Source: JACRLW01 sp050181465
GTDB lineage: Bacteria > Planctomycetota > UBA1135 > UBA2386
DNA length: 64,000 bases
Assembly (NCBI GenBank): GCA_050181465.1
Contig: JBFXDD010000020.1
Coordinates: forward strand, 1-64,000
Reading direction: 5' to 3'
A model generated the notes under the pieces. It worked only from the letters and a program-made list of their open reading frames with translations. It was not told where the DNA came from and did no database searches. Positions within the stretch are counted from its first letter, which is position 1. Every line of letters begins with the position of its first letter. This document shows positions 1-9,598 of this stretch, in pieces. A program made the position numbers and the translations under genes.

Positions 1-3000
1 GTCGCGTAGATCTTTCGATCTTGCGGATAGCCGGGACCACCGTTCCGCGGAACCGCGATCGCATGCCGCGGCTGTGTGAGCGCGGTGAGCACGTGATCCG
101 CGGTGCTGCCGCCGCCGTTCCAACGAACGTCGATGATGAGCGCGTCCTTGCCGACACCGGCGTGGTAGAGATCCTCTTCGAAGCGAACGAAGCTCGATTG
201 GTCCATGCCGCGGATGTGCAGGTAGCCGACCTTGCCCTCCGACAGCTTCTCGACCTGCGCTCGCGTGGTGTCGACGAACTCGTCGTAGAGCAGACCCGCG
301 ACGGAACCGGTCGGCGTGACCTTGACCGTCCGCTCATTGCCTTCGCGATCGCGCACGCGCAACTCGACCTCGCGCTCCTGTGGCATGGTGAGCGCGCGCG
401 CCAGCGCGGTGGTATCGGCAACCGCGACGCCGTCCACAGAGAGCAGACGCTCGCCGACGTTCACCCGACTGCGCGCCTGCGAGCACGGCCCACCGGGGAT
501 CACGCTCTGCACCACCAGCGCATCGCTCGCCCCCACCTCCGGGAATCGCAGACCGAGATGGAAGGTCCGCATGCTCCAGCCGGCACCTTCGGCCGGGGTC
601 GGCATCGGCTCCGCGCCGCCACGATGCCCCATGTGCGACGCATTGAGTTCGCCGAGCATCATGTTCATCAAGCGGGAGAATTCGTCGGCACCGAGCAACT
701 CCGCCGCCACGGGTCGATACTTGGCGCGGATCGCGTTCCAGTCGCGGTTGTTGAGCGCGTGGTCGTAGAACCGATCGCGCATCGCACGCCAGCCTTGATC
801 GAAGGCGAGCTGACGCACCGAGCGCCAATCGCGCACCTCGAGCACGCTGAATCCGAAGGTTTCCATCCGTCCGGACTTCGCATCCAGCGAAGCCGGGGTC
901 GAGCCGCCGCCGCCGCCGAATCGTCCGAAACCGCCGCGCGGACCACGACCGCCGCCGGCGTCGCCGCCGCCACCGGAACCGAGCCCCACGATCTGGTCGC
1001 CTTCGGCCAGCCAGCGCGCGGACGCCAGTCCACTCGAGGCCAGCTTCTTGGGCGTCAACTCATCGGGGAAGGTCACGGTGAAGAAACCGCTTTCGGCGCC
1101 GACCCGCGCGGAGAAGCCGAGCTTCTTGCCGTCCGGCGACCAGATGAGGCCACCCTCGGCCGACTCGGGAACCGCGATGCGCTGGATGCGGCGATGGATG
1201 CCCTCGAAGTCGATCACGACCGGCTTCTTCGCGCTCGCGTCCGCCGACTTCTTGTCGTCGGACTTCTTGTCATCGGACTTGTTGTCGTCGGCCTTCGCGT
1301 CGTCCGGCTTCGCTCCCGCCGACCGATCACCGCCGGTGCGACCACCGGGTCGACCGTCTTCGGGCTTGCGCGCGCCCTTCTTCTCCATCGCGGCGATGGC
1401 CTTCTCGAGCTTGCGATCCCGCGAGGTTTCCTCGGCGGCCGCATTGCTCAAGGTGACGACCCAGATGTCCGTCTCTTCGCCGTCACGCCGCCCGCTCCAC
1501 GCGATGCGCGTGCCGTCGGGCGACCACACCGGGCGCGCGTCGTCATCGGGGTGACGCGACAGGTTGTAGGGCGCGCGACTGCCGTCCAGCGGAACGATCC
1601 AGACGTCGTCGTTGAAGTCGTCGTCCTCACGCGAATAGCACAGCCACTTGCCGTCGGGCGACCAATCGAACGACGGGCCGTCCCAGCCGGCGACCACGCG
1701 GCGATGATCGGTGCCGTCGCTGTCCATCACGTAGAGATCTCCGTTGCGGACGTAGCCGACATGCTCGCCGGTCGGCGACGCGTGCAGGCTTCGTTCGACG
1801 GCCGCGTCGTCGGTGACCTTGCGCAGCGGGAACGACATCGCCGCTGCCCGCCACCACACGCCGTCGTCGCGACCGCAGCTCGCCTCCCACACGTCGACTT
1901 CGCCGGACGCCTCGCTCACGAAGAAGAGCCGCTTGCCGTCCTCCGAGAACAACAGATCGCTCTCGATCGCCGGTGTATCGGTGACTCGCACGGGCTCCGC
2001 GAGCACGCGATCCATCACCCAGACGTCGTGCCCGGCGGTGAAGGCCATCTGCTTGCCGTCCTTGGTGAACGCGATCGCCGACGCCGCACTGACTCGACGT
2101 CGTTCCTCCCCTGCTGCGATCTCGTCGCCGAGCCCACCAAGCAAGACCGGTTTGACGGCCCCGCTCTGGGTATCGAGGACGAAGAGATCGAAGCGACGCT
2201 GGAACAGGATGCGCTTGCCGTCCGCGGATACGCTCGGCGCGAGCACGCCGTCGTCACTGCCGTCGGCGCCGACGCGACTGATCTGCTTCACGGCCCCGCT
2301 CGCCAAGTCGCGCCAGAACACCTCCCAGGTTCCATCCGGATCACTGACGAACCAGTAGCCCTTGCCGTCGGGAGACCACATCGGGTCACGCTCCGACACG
2401 TTCTGAAAACCGTCGCGGTCGGCAGAGTGGCGCACGAGACCGGGCGGACTCGTCGACAGGTCGGCTTTCCAAATCTGGATTGCCGACGCGCCGACGAAGC
2501 CCTTGCGGAGTTCGTCGGCGCGACCCCGCCCGAAGAGCAAGTGCATGCCGTCGGACGACAACGCCACCTCGCCGACGCCGAAGTCGACGAGCATGCGCTC
2601 GGGGGACTCACCATCGAGGGGCATGAGGAACGCGCGTGCGCTCTCGCTGCCGAAGGCTCCCCGATCGGTGGAACGACGGACCAGGAGCGAGCGACCGTCG
2701 GCGGTGAACGCGACGGGCTGTCGCCCCAGGGTGTCCGCGGTCAGCGCGCGCACGGCACTGCCGTCGATCCGCATCTCGAACAGTTGCGAACCGCCGGCCC
2801 GATCGCTGACGAACACCACCCGCTGACCATCGGGTGAGACGATCGGCGAGCGGTCCGAGCCCGGGTGGAAGGTCAGGCGACGCGACTGACCGGCGAGCGC
2901 GCCATCGAGGGGCGCGTGCCAGAGATCACCCTGCCAGACGAACACCGCCGCACTGCCGTCGGGGGTGATCCGCGGCTCTAGGGGCAGCCGAATCGCACGC

Positions 3001-3068
3001 TCCTGCGCGGACAGGCTCGGGGTGGCGGCGAGAAGAACACCGAGGGCGGTGGAGGTCGCGATTCTCAT
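1..3068 (-). CDS. Tricorn-like S41 protease with beta-propeller, PDZ and C1 domains (C-terminus cut by window edge)
   Basis: Starts at ATG 3068 with a signal peptide (MRIATSTALGVLLAATPSLSAQ), so it is exported. The first ~570 residues are repeated WSPDGK/SPDG-type blades of TolB/tricorn propellers. Two low-complexity linkers follow: a D/K-rich one near residues 580-612 and a glycine-rich one near 695-721. Next come a tricorn C1 domain with ELNASHMGH, whose His (about residue 812) matches the catalytic His of tricorn, a PDZ domain (about 845-920), and the start of the S41 core with LIIDVRWNGGGS (about 980). The catalytic Ser lies beyond the window. Tricorn-family enzymes degrade peptides; a periplasmic role is inferred from the signal peptide. 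It is divergent from the gene at 3213. Confidence 0.9.
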   Translation of the reverse strand, partial: MRIATSTALGVLLAATPSLSAQERAIRLPLEPRITPDGSAAVFVWQGDLWHAPLDGALAGQSRRLTFHPGSDRSPIVSPDGQRVVFVSDRAGGSQLFEMRIDGSAVRALTADTLGRQPVAFTADGRSLLVRRSTDRGAFGSESARAFLMPLDGESPERMLVDFGVGEVALSSDGMHLLFGRGRADELRKGFVGASAIQIWKADLSTSPPGLVRHSADRDGFQNVSERDPMWSPDGKGYWFVSDPDGTWEVFWRDLASGAVKQISRVGADGSDDGVLAPSVSADGKRILFQRRFDLFVLDTQSGAVKPVLLGGLGDEIAAGEERRRVSAASAIAFTKDGKQMAFTAGHDVWVMDRVLAEPVRVTDTPAIESDLLFSEDGKRLFFVSEASGEVDVWEASCGRDDGVWWRAAAMSFPLRKVTDDAAVERSLHASPTGEHVGYVRNGDLYVMDSDGTDHRRVVAGWDGPSFDWSPDGKWLCYSREDDDFNDDVWIVPLDGSRAPYNLSRHPDDDARPVWSPDGTRIAWSGRRDGEETDIWVVTLSNAAAEETSRDRKLEKAIAAMEKKGARKPEDGRPGGRTGGDRSAGAKPDDAKADDNKSDDKKSDDKKSADASAKKPVVIDFEGIHRRIQRIAVPESAEGGLIWSPDGKKLGFSARVGAESGFFTVTFPDELTPKKLASSGLASARWLAEGDQIVGLGSGGGGDAGGGRGPRGGFGRFGGGGGSTPASLDAKSGRMETFGFSVLEVRDWRSVRQLAFDQGWRAMRDRFYDHALNNRDWNAIRAKYRPVAAELLGADEFSRLMNMMLGELNASHMGHRGGAEPMPTPAEGAGWSMRTFHLGLRFPEVGASDALVVQSVIPGGPCSQARSRVNVGERLLSVDGVAVADTTALARALTMPQEREVELRVRDREGNERTVKVTPTGSVAGLLYDEFVDTTRAQVEKLSEGKVGYLHIRGMDQSSFVRFEEDLYHAGVGKDALIIDVRWNGGGSTADHVLTALTQPRHAIAVPRNGGPGYPQDRKIYA

Positions 3069-3212
3069 GGGAGCAAGGGAGGGGGCCCGGAATAATGCGG
3101 GGGCGGCCGCTTACGCGCACGCCTGCTGCGGTGCGAGCGGAGTTTCTCCGCGTGACGGTTTCGTCAGAGCCGTGGCCACTACCAACCCTCCGTCCCCCCC
3201 TCCGAACCGAAC

Positions 3213-4481
3213 ATGAAGCGAACTCTCCTCCCGATTCTTCCGCTCCTGGTCGCCCAGACCGCGCTCGCACAAGCCGAGACGACGACCGCCACCTCGCCCC
3301 TGGTGGTCACGACGACCGACAAGATGATCGCGCGAGCGATGGCGAGAAACTTCGGCGGGGAGGCCAAGTTGGAGGAACTCAGCGACGGCGGCGCCTACGT
3401 CCTCAGTCTCGACGACGGCGGCAAAGTCGCGATTCGACAAGGAGAAGCCCGCGGCTGGATGCACATCGACGCCAAGCCCGCCGCTCTCATGCGCGTGTTC
3501 AGCCAGCAGGTCCAGCAGGGCCGAATGATGGCGTCGATGATGGGCGGCATGGCCCTGAGCCAGGCCGGGATCGATTCGGCGGACGTCGGCGACATCGTCG
3601 ATGCCGTCTTCGATTTCCCCAAGCAATTGGACGGCCTGACCGTCGCGATCGCCGACAAGATCGAGCAAGGCAAGCCGATCGCGATCGATATCGCGATGGC
3701 GCCGAAGGCCGACACGTGGTTCGGCAAGCTGGTCGGCGGCTTGCGTCAGCACCCGGCGGGCTTCCGTAAGCTTCCCGGTGCGGACGCAATGGTCACGATG
3801 GATGCCGACGTCGACTTCAGCGCCGTCACTCCGCTCATCCGTCCGATGATGGACAAGATGATGGGCATGATGATCCAAGACGAGGATCTCATGGCATCCG
3901 CGAAGGAGATGTATGACGTCTACTACCAGAACCTCGCCGGCCCGATGAGCCTGACCTTCGACGGCACCTTCAGCATGCAGATGCTCGCCGAGGTCAAGGA
4001 CACGTCGGCCATGCAGGAGATCATGGGCAGCGAAGCCTGGGCCAAACTCGCCAAGGCAGCAGGCGAAATGAACGACATGGCGACCGTCACGATGAATCCC
4101 AATGTGGGGACGCATCGCGATGTCACGATCATGAGCTCCGTCACCGAGATGTCGGAGGATGCTCCCGAGTCCCCGTTCATGAAGGGCAACAAGGTCGAGC
4201 AGTTCATGGCGGTGGCCGGCGACGCCGTCCTCATGACCTCCGCGAACGGCGGTCTCGACGGCATCAAGTCGCTGATCGACGGCGCCATGGACAACAAGAA
4301 GTTCAAGCGCGGTCCGCTCGCGGGCGGACAGCTCGTCGCGATCGGCGTCGACGTCATGAAACTGATGGACATGATGTCGCAGATGACCGGCGGCGAACCC
4401 GAGGGTGAGATCCCCGCGCGCGCCGATGTGAGCGTCGGCAAGACCGGCGGCAGCCTGACGATGGCGATCCGCGTCAAGTGA
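3213..4481 (+). CDS. Secreted protein of unknown function, methionine-rich
   Basis: 422 residues. The N-terminus is a clear signal peptide (MKRTLLPILPLLVAQTALAQA), so the protein is probably periplasmic or outer-membrane associated. The rest has no motif I recognise. It is notably rich in methionine, for example around residues 108-115 (MMASMMGG) and 208-218, with several Met-rich helices. The start ATG follows a C-rich leader and is divergent from the tricorn-like gene, 144 bp away. Gene structure is convincing from length, codon use and signal peptide; function is not known. Repeat copy A begins about 30 bp after the stop. Confidence 0.8.
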   Translation: MKRTLLPILPLLVAQTALAQAETTTATSPLVVTTTDKMIARAMARNFGGEAKLEELSDGGAYVLSLDDGGKVAIRQGEARGWMHIDAKPAALMRVFSQQVQQGRMMASMMGGMALSQAGIDSADVGDIVDAVFDFPKQLDGLTVAIADKIEQGKPIAIDIAMAPKADTWFGKLVGGLRQHPAGFRKLPGADAMVTMDADVDFSAVTPLIRPMMDKMMGMMIQDEDLMASAKEMYDVYYQNLAGPMSLTFDGTFSMQMLAEVKDTSAMQEIMGSEAWAKLAKAAGEMNDMATVTMNPNVGTHRDVTIMSSVTEMSEDAPESPFMKGNKVEQFMAVAGDAVLMTSANGGLDGIKSLIDGAMDNKKFKRGPLAGGQLVAIGVDVMKLMDMMSQMTGGEPEGEIPARADVSVGKTGGSLTMAIRVK

Positions 4482-4511
4482 CACGCGCATTGCGACTCCC
4501 GGGAGAACCCC

Positions 4512-4660
4512 CTGGCCCGGATGATTCGTGAACGTCGTCGCGAGATCGACGCAGGTCGATGTCCGGCAAGGAGTCCGGCAAAGAGCTGCGTCGGTCGACG
4601 GCCGAAGCGTAGCGGTAGCTACGCTGCCAGGAAGGAGCCGACGTAGCGACGAAGCCGGGC
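4512..4660 (+). repeat. Interspersed palindromic element, copy A (right end lost)
   Basis: Begins with the family left terminus GCCCGGATGATTCGTGAACG and runs through the internal stem arms GCTGCGTCGG (4585-4594) and CCGACGTAGC (4638-4647) around the central palindrome. The right terminal inverted repeat seen in other copies is absent. It carries a short duplication (TCCGGCAA twice). It lies between two genes transcribed in the same direction. Confidence 0.9.
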
Positions 4661-4701
4661 TTGTCGCGCCACCAGCTTGACGAAGGAGTGAGCTTCGAAC
4701 G

Positions 4702-7700
4702 ATGCGCCGATGGAGTCTTCTCGCCGCGATCGCGGCCTTCGTGCTCGCGCTCGTCTTTCTCACCCGCAACCGCGAGCAGCCGAGCACACCGGAGTCGTCG
4801 ATCGCCGACCCGCAGGTCACGGCTGCCGGTGATCCCGCGGAGCGCAGCGCCGCGGGCGGGCTCCCGACCACCGCGAACTCCAGGCGCACGCCGGTCGAGT
4901 CCTCGACTGCCGACTCGATCGCGCCAGGTCGGACCCGGACTCCCTACCGCCTTCGCGGCCGCATCGAGCCACACCGCGCCGCGGCGCTGACCCACGCGCG
5001 CGCCTTGGTCTACCGCGGCAGGCCGACGGACGAACGCGCCTCGCTGACCAGCGCCGTGAACCTTGCCGCGCCCGGGCGGGTGGTCACCGACGACCTGCGC
5101 CTGACGACGACCGGGGAGCCGATCGCGAGCGCTCCGCTCGCCGCCGACGGGAGCTTCGAGATCCCCGAACTGCGCGAGCGCGACCTGCGGCTGGTCTTGG
5201 ACGACGACCACTACGCACTCGAGCAGACCGTGCCGGTGCACGCACCGCAAAGCGGCGAGATCGTCGATATCGGTCTTCTACCCTCGCGATGCGGCGCACT
5301 CGTGCGCGGCACGGTCCTCGGCCTGCCGACCGAAGTCGCCGCGCGCATCGACGCCAGCATCGATCCCGACCCGATGCAGGTGATCCGCGATCCCTCCAGC
5401 TTCACCTCCCAAGTCCTCGCCGGCGGTGGCCAGGACGCTGCGATCGCCGCCGACGGCACCTTCACACTGCGAGCGGTGCCCGCCAGCCCGAAGGTCACCT
5501 TGCTGCTCGATTGCGCGACCGCCGTCGCGCCGCCCGTGCCGCTGTCGCTCGGTCCGGGCGACACCCACGAGGTCACCCTCACCTGCACCGCCGGCCACTC
5601 GTTGACGGTCGAGGTCACGGACGAGACCGCCGCACCGCTCGCCGATGTCGACGTGACGCTGGCACCTACCGATGTGCGAGGCGACTTCGTGCACGCGCGA
5701 TCGACCAAGCACGGCAGGACCACGGTCGACGGCGCTTTCACCGCGACCGCACTACGAGTCGGCGACTGGAACTTGGTCGCGCGTCGCGCCGGCTATCTCA
5801 CCCAGTCGCAACGCGTCACGATTCCAGAGTCCGCGACCGTGCGACTCTCGCTTCCCCGCGGCGCCGCCGTCGCCGGTCGCGTGATCGACCGTGACGGCGA
5901 GCCGATCGCCGACGCCGGCATCGCACGGGTGATGGACATGGAGATCCCGGTGTTCGGCCGCCAGAGCGACCTCGTCGGAAGCGACCTCCTGGCGATCACC
6001 GCGAAACGATCGCCGGTGCGAACCGACCCGGATGGGCGCTTCGTTCTCGGCGGCTTCGAGGCGGAATCGAAGGCATCCATCGCGGTTCACCACAACGACT
6101 TCCTCGGGACGACCGTCAGCGATCTGAAACCCGGCGCCGCCGAGGTCGAGATCGTTCTCGATCGCCCTTCTCGCATCGCCGGGCGAGTGATCGACAAGAC
6201 CACCAAGGAGCCGATCCTCGACTTCAGCGCCCAGACCGTCGCGACGATGGCGCTGGTGATGGAGCGAGCGACCGCGTTCGCGACACTCGATCCGAAGTCG
6301 CCGGGCCGCTTCACGATCGACCACGCACCGCTCGGCGCGATCACGCTGCGCATCTCGGCGAAGGGGCGTGCACCGCACGATCAGCGCGTCGAGACGAAAG
6401 CGAATGCGACGATCGACGTGGGCGACATCGAGCTGCCCGCACCAGCCAGCGTGATCGGCCGGGTCGTCGATCCGAGCGATCTGCCGGTGGCCGGCGCGCG
6501 CGTGGGAGTCCATCGACGCGGACTGATGGGCAATCCCATCATGCGGATGTTCCGCGAAGACGCCGATGCGACCACCGATGCGCGCGGCGAGTTCGTCCTC
6601 GAAGGTCTACCGCAGGGACGCCTCGAGTTGGCCGCATCCCACGTCGCCTTCGCGAGCGGCCGCAGTGAGCGCCTGGATCTCGCCGAAGGCGAGCGGCGCG
6701 AGGGCGTCGTGATCCGACTGTCGACCGGCGGCGTCATCGAAGGCCGCATCCTGTTTCCCGAAGGCTCGGATGGACGCGGTTGGCAGGTATTCGCCACGCT
6801 CGAGATGCAAGCCGCGACCGCGAGCGCGATGGCCGCGAGCGACGGCAGCTTCCGCATGGAGGCGCTCGATGCCGGCCGCTACGACGTACAGGCGATGAAC
6901 CTCGCGCAGATGGAGGAACTCCAGTTCCAGTCGCGTGACGATCTGCTCGCCGACAAGGGACTCGACATCGGCAAGATGATGCGCGCGGCGACCGAACAGA
7001 CCGTGACCGGGCGCGTTCACGTGAAGAGCGGCGAGGTCGCGCACATCGAACTCGATGCCTCCGACCTCGAAGTCGGCGAACCGTCGCTGACCGTCGCCGT
7101 GGAGGTCGGCGGTCGCCCGCTCGATCACGGCCTGGTCGAAGCCAATGTCTCGACCGGTAGCGGCTCCACCGAAGTGCAGCTCGCCTTCGTCGTCGGCGGC
7201 GAAGCCAGCTTCACGCGCCTGCGCCCAGGTCTCGTTCGACTGGTCGCACGCGGCGGACTGACCTTCACACCGATCGGGGAACCTTGGTCCTTCGAGTTGC
7301 CAGCCGACGAGCGGGGCAAGCGCGTGACCTGGCGGCTGCCGGGTGGTGTCATTCGGGGGCGCGTGATCGACGACGCCAGCGGTGACCCGATCGACGGCGC
7401 AACGGTGCGCATCGAATCCGCCACCGCCGGTCGTGACGGTCGCGAGCGGGATGTCGGCTTCACGCTGACCGGTTCCGACGGCGCCTTCGAGTTCCGCGGA
7501 CTGAGCCCAGGGCGATACAGCGTGTTCGCCGACAACGCACTCTTGGGTCGCGGCAACGGCGATCTCGCCGCGCGCGCCGATGGACTCGATCTTGGCGACG
7601 GCAGTGAACTCCGCGACCTCGTGCTCCGGGCACGCCGCGGCGCCGCGGTGCGGGTGACGGTCGAGGGACCAAGCGGTGCGCGGATCGCGCGCGCCCGTGT

Positions 7701-8160
7701 GCTCGCCGTGACGCCGGCCGGCGAACCCATCGGCTCTTTGCCGATCGCGTTCACCAACAGCGACGGCCTCGCAACGATCGCCGGCATGCCCAAGGGTGCG
7801 GTGAGAGTCGTCGTCCAAGCCGAAGGTCTGGCCCCCGCCGCGACGCCGGTGCAGGAACTGGAGGCCGACGGAAACGGTGAGTTCGCGGTGCGACTGGAGC
7901 CGGGGATCTCGGTCCGCGCCCGACTGGTCGACGCCGAAGGCTCGGCACTGGGCAACGCCGCGATGAGCCTCCGCTTCGGGAACGGCCCGTGGATCCCGGT
8001 CGCGCTGCTCGGCGCCAGCGTCGATGCCAACGGCGAGATCGATCTCGGCCACCTGCCGCGCAGTGAAGTCGAGTTCGGTGTCGCACACCCGCGAGCTCGC
8101 TTCGAAACTCGACGAACTCTCGGCGGCGGCTCGACGGCAAGTCTCGTGCTTCGCCCCTGA
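4702..8160 (+). CDS. Large membrane-anchored carboxypeptidase-regulatory-like protein
   Basis: 1152 residues. An N-terminal membrane segment (about residues 6-21, LLAAIAAFVLALVFLT) follows a short basic stretch, suggesting a type II anchor with the rest outside the cytoplasm. The body is a string of Ig-like carboxypeptidase-regulatory (CarboxypepD_reg) modules, recognisable by G-R-V-x-D-x-x-G-x-P-I-x-x-A: AGRVIDRDGEPIADAG, AGRVIDKTTKEPI, IGRVVDPSDLPVAGARV and RGRVIDDASGDPIDGATV. No enzymatic domain is visible. Such modules are usually structural or adhesive; the role is unknown. Two shorter proteins with the same fold type occur at 16207-18456 and 45840-48308. Confidence 0.85.
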   Translation: MRRWSLLAAIAAFVLALVFLTRNREQPSTPESSIADPQVTAAGDPAERSAAGGLPTTANSRRTPVESSTADSIAPGRTRTPYRLRGRIEPHRAAALTHARALVYRGRPTDERASLTSAVNLAAPGRVVTDDLRLTTTGEPIASAPLAADGSFEIPELRERDLRLVLDDDHYALEQTVPVHAPQSGEIVDIGLLPSRCGALVRGTVLGLPTEVAARIDASIDPDPMQVIRDPSSFTSQVLAGGGQDAAIAADGTFTLRAVPASPKVTLLLDCATAVAPPVPLSLGPGDTHEVTLTCTAGHSLTVEVTDETAAPLADVDVTLAPTDVRGDFVHARSTKHGRTTVDGAFTATALRVGDWNLVARRAGYLTQSQRVTIPESATVRLSLPRGAAVAGRVIDRDGEPIADAGIARVMDMEIPVFGRQSDLVGSDLLAITAKRSPVRTDPDGRFVLGGFEAESKASIAVHHNDFLGTTVSDLKPGAAEVEIVLDRPSRIAGRVIDKTTKEPILDFSAQTVATMALVMERATAFATLDPKSPGRFTIDHAPLGAITLRISAKGRAPHDQRVETKANATIDVGDIELPAPASVIGRVVDPSDLPVAGARVGVHRRGLMGNPIMRMFREDADATTDARGEFVLEGLPQGRLELAASHVAFASGRSERLDLAEGERREGVVIRLSTGGVIEGRILFPEGSDGRGWQVFATLEMQAATASAMAASDGSFRMEALDAGRYDVQAMNLAQMEELQFQSRDDLLADKGLDIGKMMRAATEQTVTGRVHVKSGEVAHIELDASDLEVGEPSLTVAVEVGGRPLDHGLVEANVSTGSGSTEVQLAFVVGGEASFTRLRPGLVRLVARGGLTFTPIGEPWSFELPADERGKRVTWRLPGGVIRGRVIDDASGDPIDGATVRIESATAGRDGRERDVGFTLTGSDGAFEFRGLSPGRYSVFADNALLGRGNGDLAARADGLDLGDGSELRDLVLRARRGAAVRVTVEGPSGARIARARVLAVTPAGEPIGSLPIAFTNSDGLATIAGMPKGAVRVVVQAEGLAPAATPVQELEADGNGEFAVRLEPGISVRARLVDAEGSALGNAAMSLRFGNGPWIPVALLGASVDANGEIDLGHLPRSEVEFGVAHPRARFETRRTLGGGSTASLVLRP

Positions 8161-8204
8161 GTGACCGGTTGGCGAGGCGGACGCGCCTCCGGCACGCGCA
8201 AGCT

Positions 8205-9086
8205 ATGCTTCGCTCGATCGCCGTGAGTCCGCCGTCCCCGTTTCCGATGATCCTGCTCGGTCAGGGACTGCTCGGCCTGCTGTTCCTCTTCAGCGGATTC
8301 TTGCTGTTTCGGCTGCTCAGCGGCTTCCTGGGCGTTCCGATCTCGCTCCTCGGTTTCGTCCTGACACTCTCGGCCTTCCGGAGCTTTCAGAATCTGCAGA
8401 CCTATCGGCGCCGCGCCCCCTATGGGCGCCCGGTTCCGGCCCCGCAGCCGCCGCCGCCCAACAGCCTCGGCGAGTTGGTGGCCCGACTGCTCGTGACGCT
8501 CGCCGAGATCGACGGCCCCTCGACAGGCATCGAGCGGGTGACCGCCATCCGGCTCATCCTCGAGAACTTCCGCGATCGCGAACTGGTCGAGGCGATGAAC
8601 GAGTGGCGACTGCCGCGACTGCAAGACAAGGAGCTGGTCGACGTGCTTGCCGCGATGCGACGGGGACTAGAGGAGCGCGACCGCGTGCGCGTGTTCCGCT
8701 GGTGTGTGCGCGTGGTCCTCTCCGACCACCGCTTCAGCCGCAGCGAACATTCGAGCCTCGAGCGGATCGCCGCCGGGCTGGCGCTGCGTGCCGACACCGC
8801 CCGTCACCATTTCCTCGACGTCAAGGGCTCGATCCTGGCCGAGCGCGAGGAGGCCAGCCGGCAGAGCAGCGGACCGTCACGCACCGACCCGCGGCGCGCC
8901 GCCGCCTTGGCGGTCCTCGAACTGCCGCTCAGCGCCACCGAAGACGAGATCCGCCAGCGCCATCGGGAACTGGTGAAGCGCTATCACCCGGATGCGCACG
9001 CCCACCTCGGCGCCAACGGGGTCGAGGCGGCGACGGCGCGCTTTCGCGAGATCCAGAAGGCCTACGAAGAGCTGCTGCGCGTGTGA
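8205..9086 (+). CDS. DjlA-like membrane co-chaperone (TerB-like and J domains)
   Basis: About 293 residues from ATG 8205 (ATG 8247 is another possible start). Layout: N-terminal hydrophobic segments (LGLLFLFSGFLLFRLL and PISLLGFVLTLSAF), a proline-rich linker, a helical TerB-like domain (about residues 90-215), and a C-terminal J domain with the diagnostic HPD (VKRYHPDAHAH) followed by the KAYEELL helix. This is the order of DjlA, an inner-membrane DnaK co-chaperone with its J domain at the C-terminus. The partner is presumably DnaK; no other chaperone gene is nearby. It follows the preceding gene by about 45 bp and may be co-transcribed. Confidence 0.8.
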   Translation: MLRSIAVSPPSPFPMILLGQGLLGLLFLFSGFLLFRLLSGFLGVPISLLGFVLTLSAFRSFQNLQTYRRRAPYGRPVPAPQPPPPNSLGELVARLLVTLAEIDGPSTGIERVTAIRLILENFRDRELVEAMNEWRLPRLQDKELVDVLAAMRRGLEERDRVRVFRWCVRVVLSDHRFSRSEHSSLERIAAGLALRADTARHHFLDVKGSILAEREEASRQSSGPSRTDPRRAAALAVLELPLSATEDEIRQRHRELVKRYHPDAHAHLGANGVEAATARFREIQKAYEELLRV

Positions 9087-9116
9087 GGCGTCCCGCCGAG
9101 GCGATCCACCGTGGCC

Positions 9117-9551
9117 TCACCCGTAGATGATGCCCGGTTCGATCGCAGCGACGGCTTCGTCCTCGTCGAGGAAGCGCAGCGCTTCGTCCTTCGGCGGCAG
9201 GTTCTTCTCGGGACGCGGCCAGATGTGGAAGCCGCCTCGGCGCCCTTCCGACTCCCACACGCCCCAGATGCCGTTGGTCTCGCGGAAGCCGCGATAGTCC
9301 AAGGAGTAGGCGCCGAAGTAGGTCTTGGTCCAGGCGACCTCGCGGGACTCGGTGCAGTAGGTACCGACGACGTGGAAGCGACCGACCGTGTCGATGCCTT
9401 CCCCCGCGACCTTGCCCTTCGTGAACTTCAGCGCGAGGTCTTGACGGAATCGACAACCGCCTTCGAGCCAGTAACCGGTCCACGGTCCGGAGAGGAAGTC
9501 CGGATCGTCTTCGAGCGGTTGGGGATCGTCCTCAGCGGGCATCGCGCGCAT
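9117..9551 (-). CDS. Conserved-looking cytosolic protein, unknown function
   Basis: About 144 residues. The likely start is ATG 9551 or 9542; a longer reading to 9578 only adds a non-conserved tail. No signal peptide or membrane segment. The sequence is rich in aromatic residues and glycine (FLSGPWTGYWLEGGCRF, GIWGVWESEGRRGGFHIWPR), suggesting a compact beta fold in which polar and aromatic strands alternate. I do not recognise the family. It is divergent from the OsmC gene at 9599, with a gap of only about 50 bp. Confidence 0.7.
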   Translation of the reverse strand: MRAMPAEDDPQPLEDDPDFLSGPWTGYWLEGGCRFRQDLALKFTKGKVAGEGIDTVGRFHVVGTYCTESREVAWTKTYFGAYSLDYRGFRETNGIWGVWESEGRRGGFHIWPRPEKNLPPKDEALRFLDEDEAVAAIEPGIIYG

Positions 9552-9598
9552 TGAAGAGCGCTGAGGGTGCGGCGACAACCGGGCGCTATCGTTCGTCC

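Noticed and set aside
21..2837. A long open frame on the plus strand opposite the tricorn-like gene
   Set aside because: The reading has no signal, domain or codon pattern of a gene. The minus strand there carries a continuous propeller/PDZ/S41 protein, and high GC keeps the opposite frame open.
3111..4889. Long minus-strand frame over the secreted protein at 3213-4481
   Set aside because: It crosses the intergenic repeat and the divergent promoter region and is His/Asp-rich without a signal, as expected for an antisense frame in GC-rich DNA.
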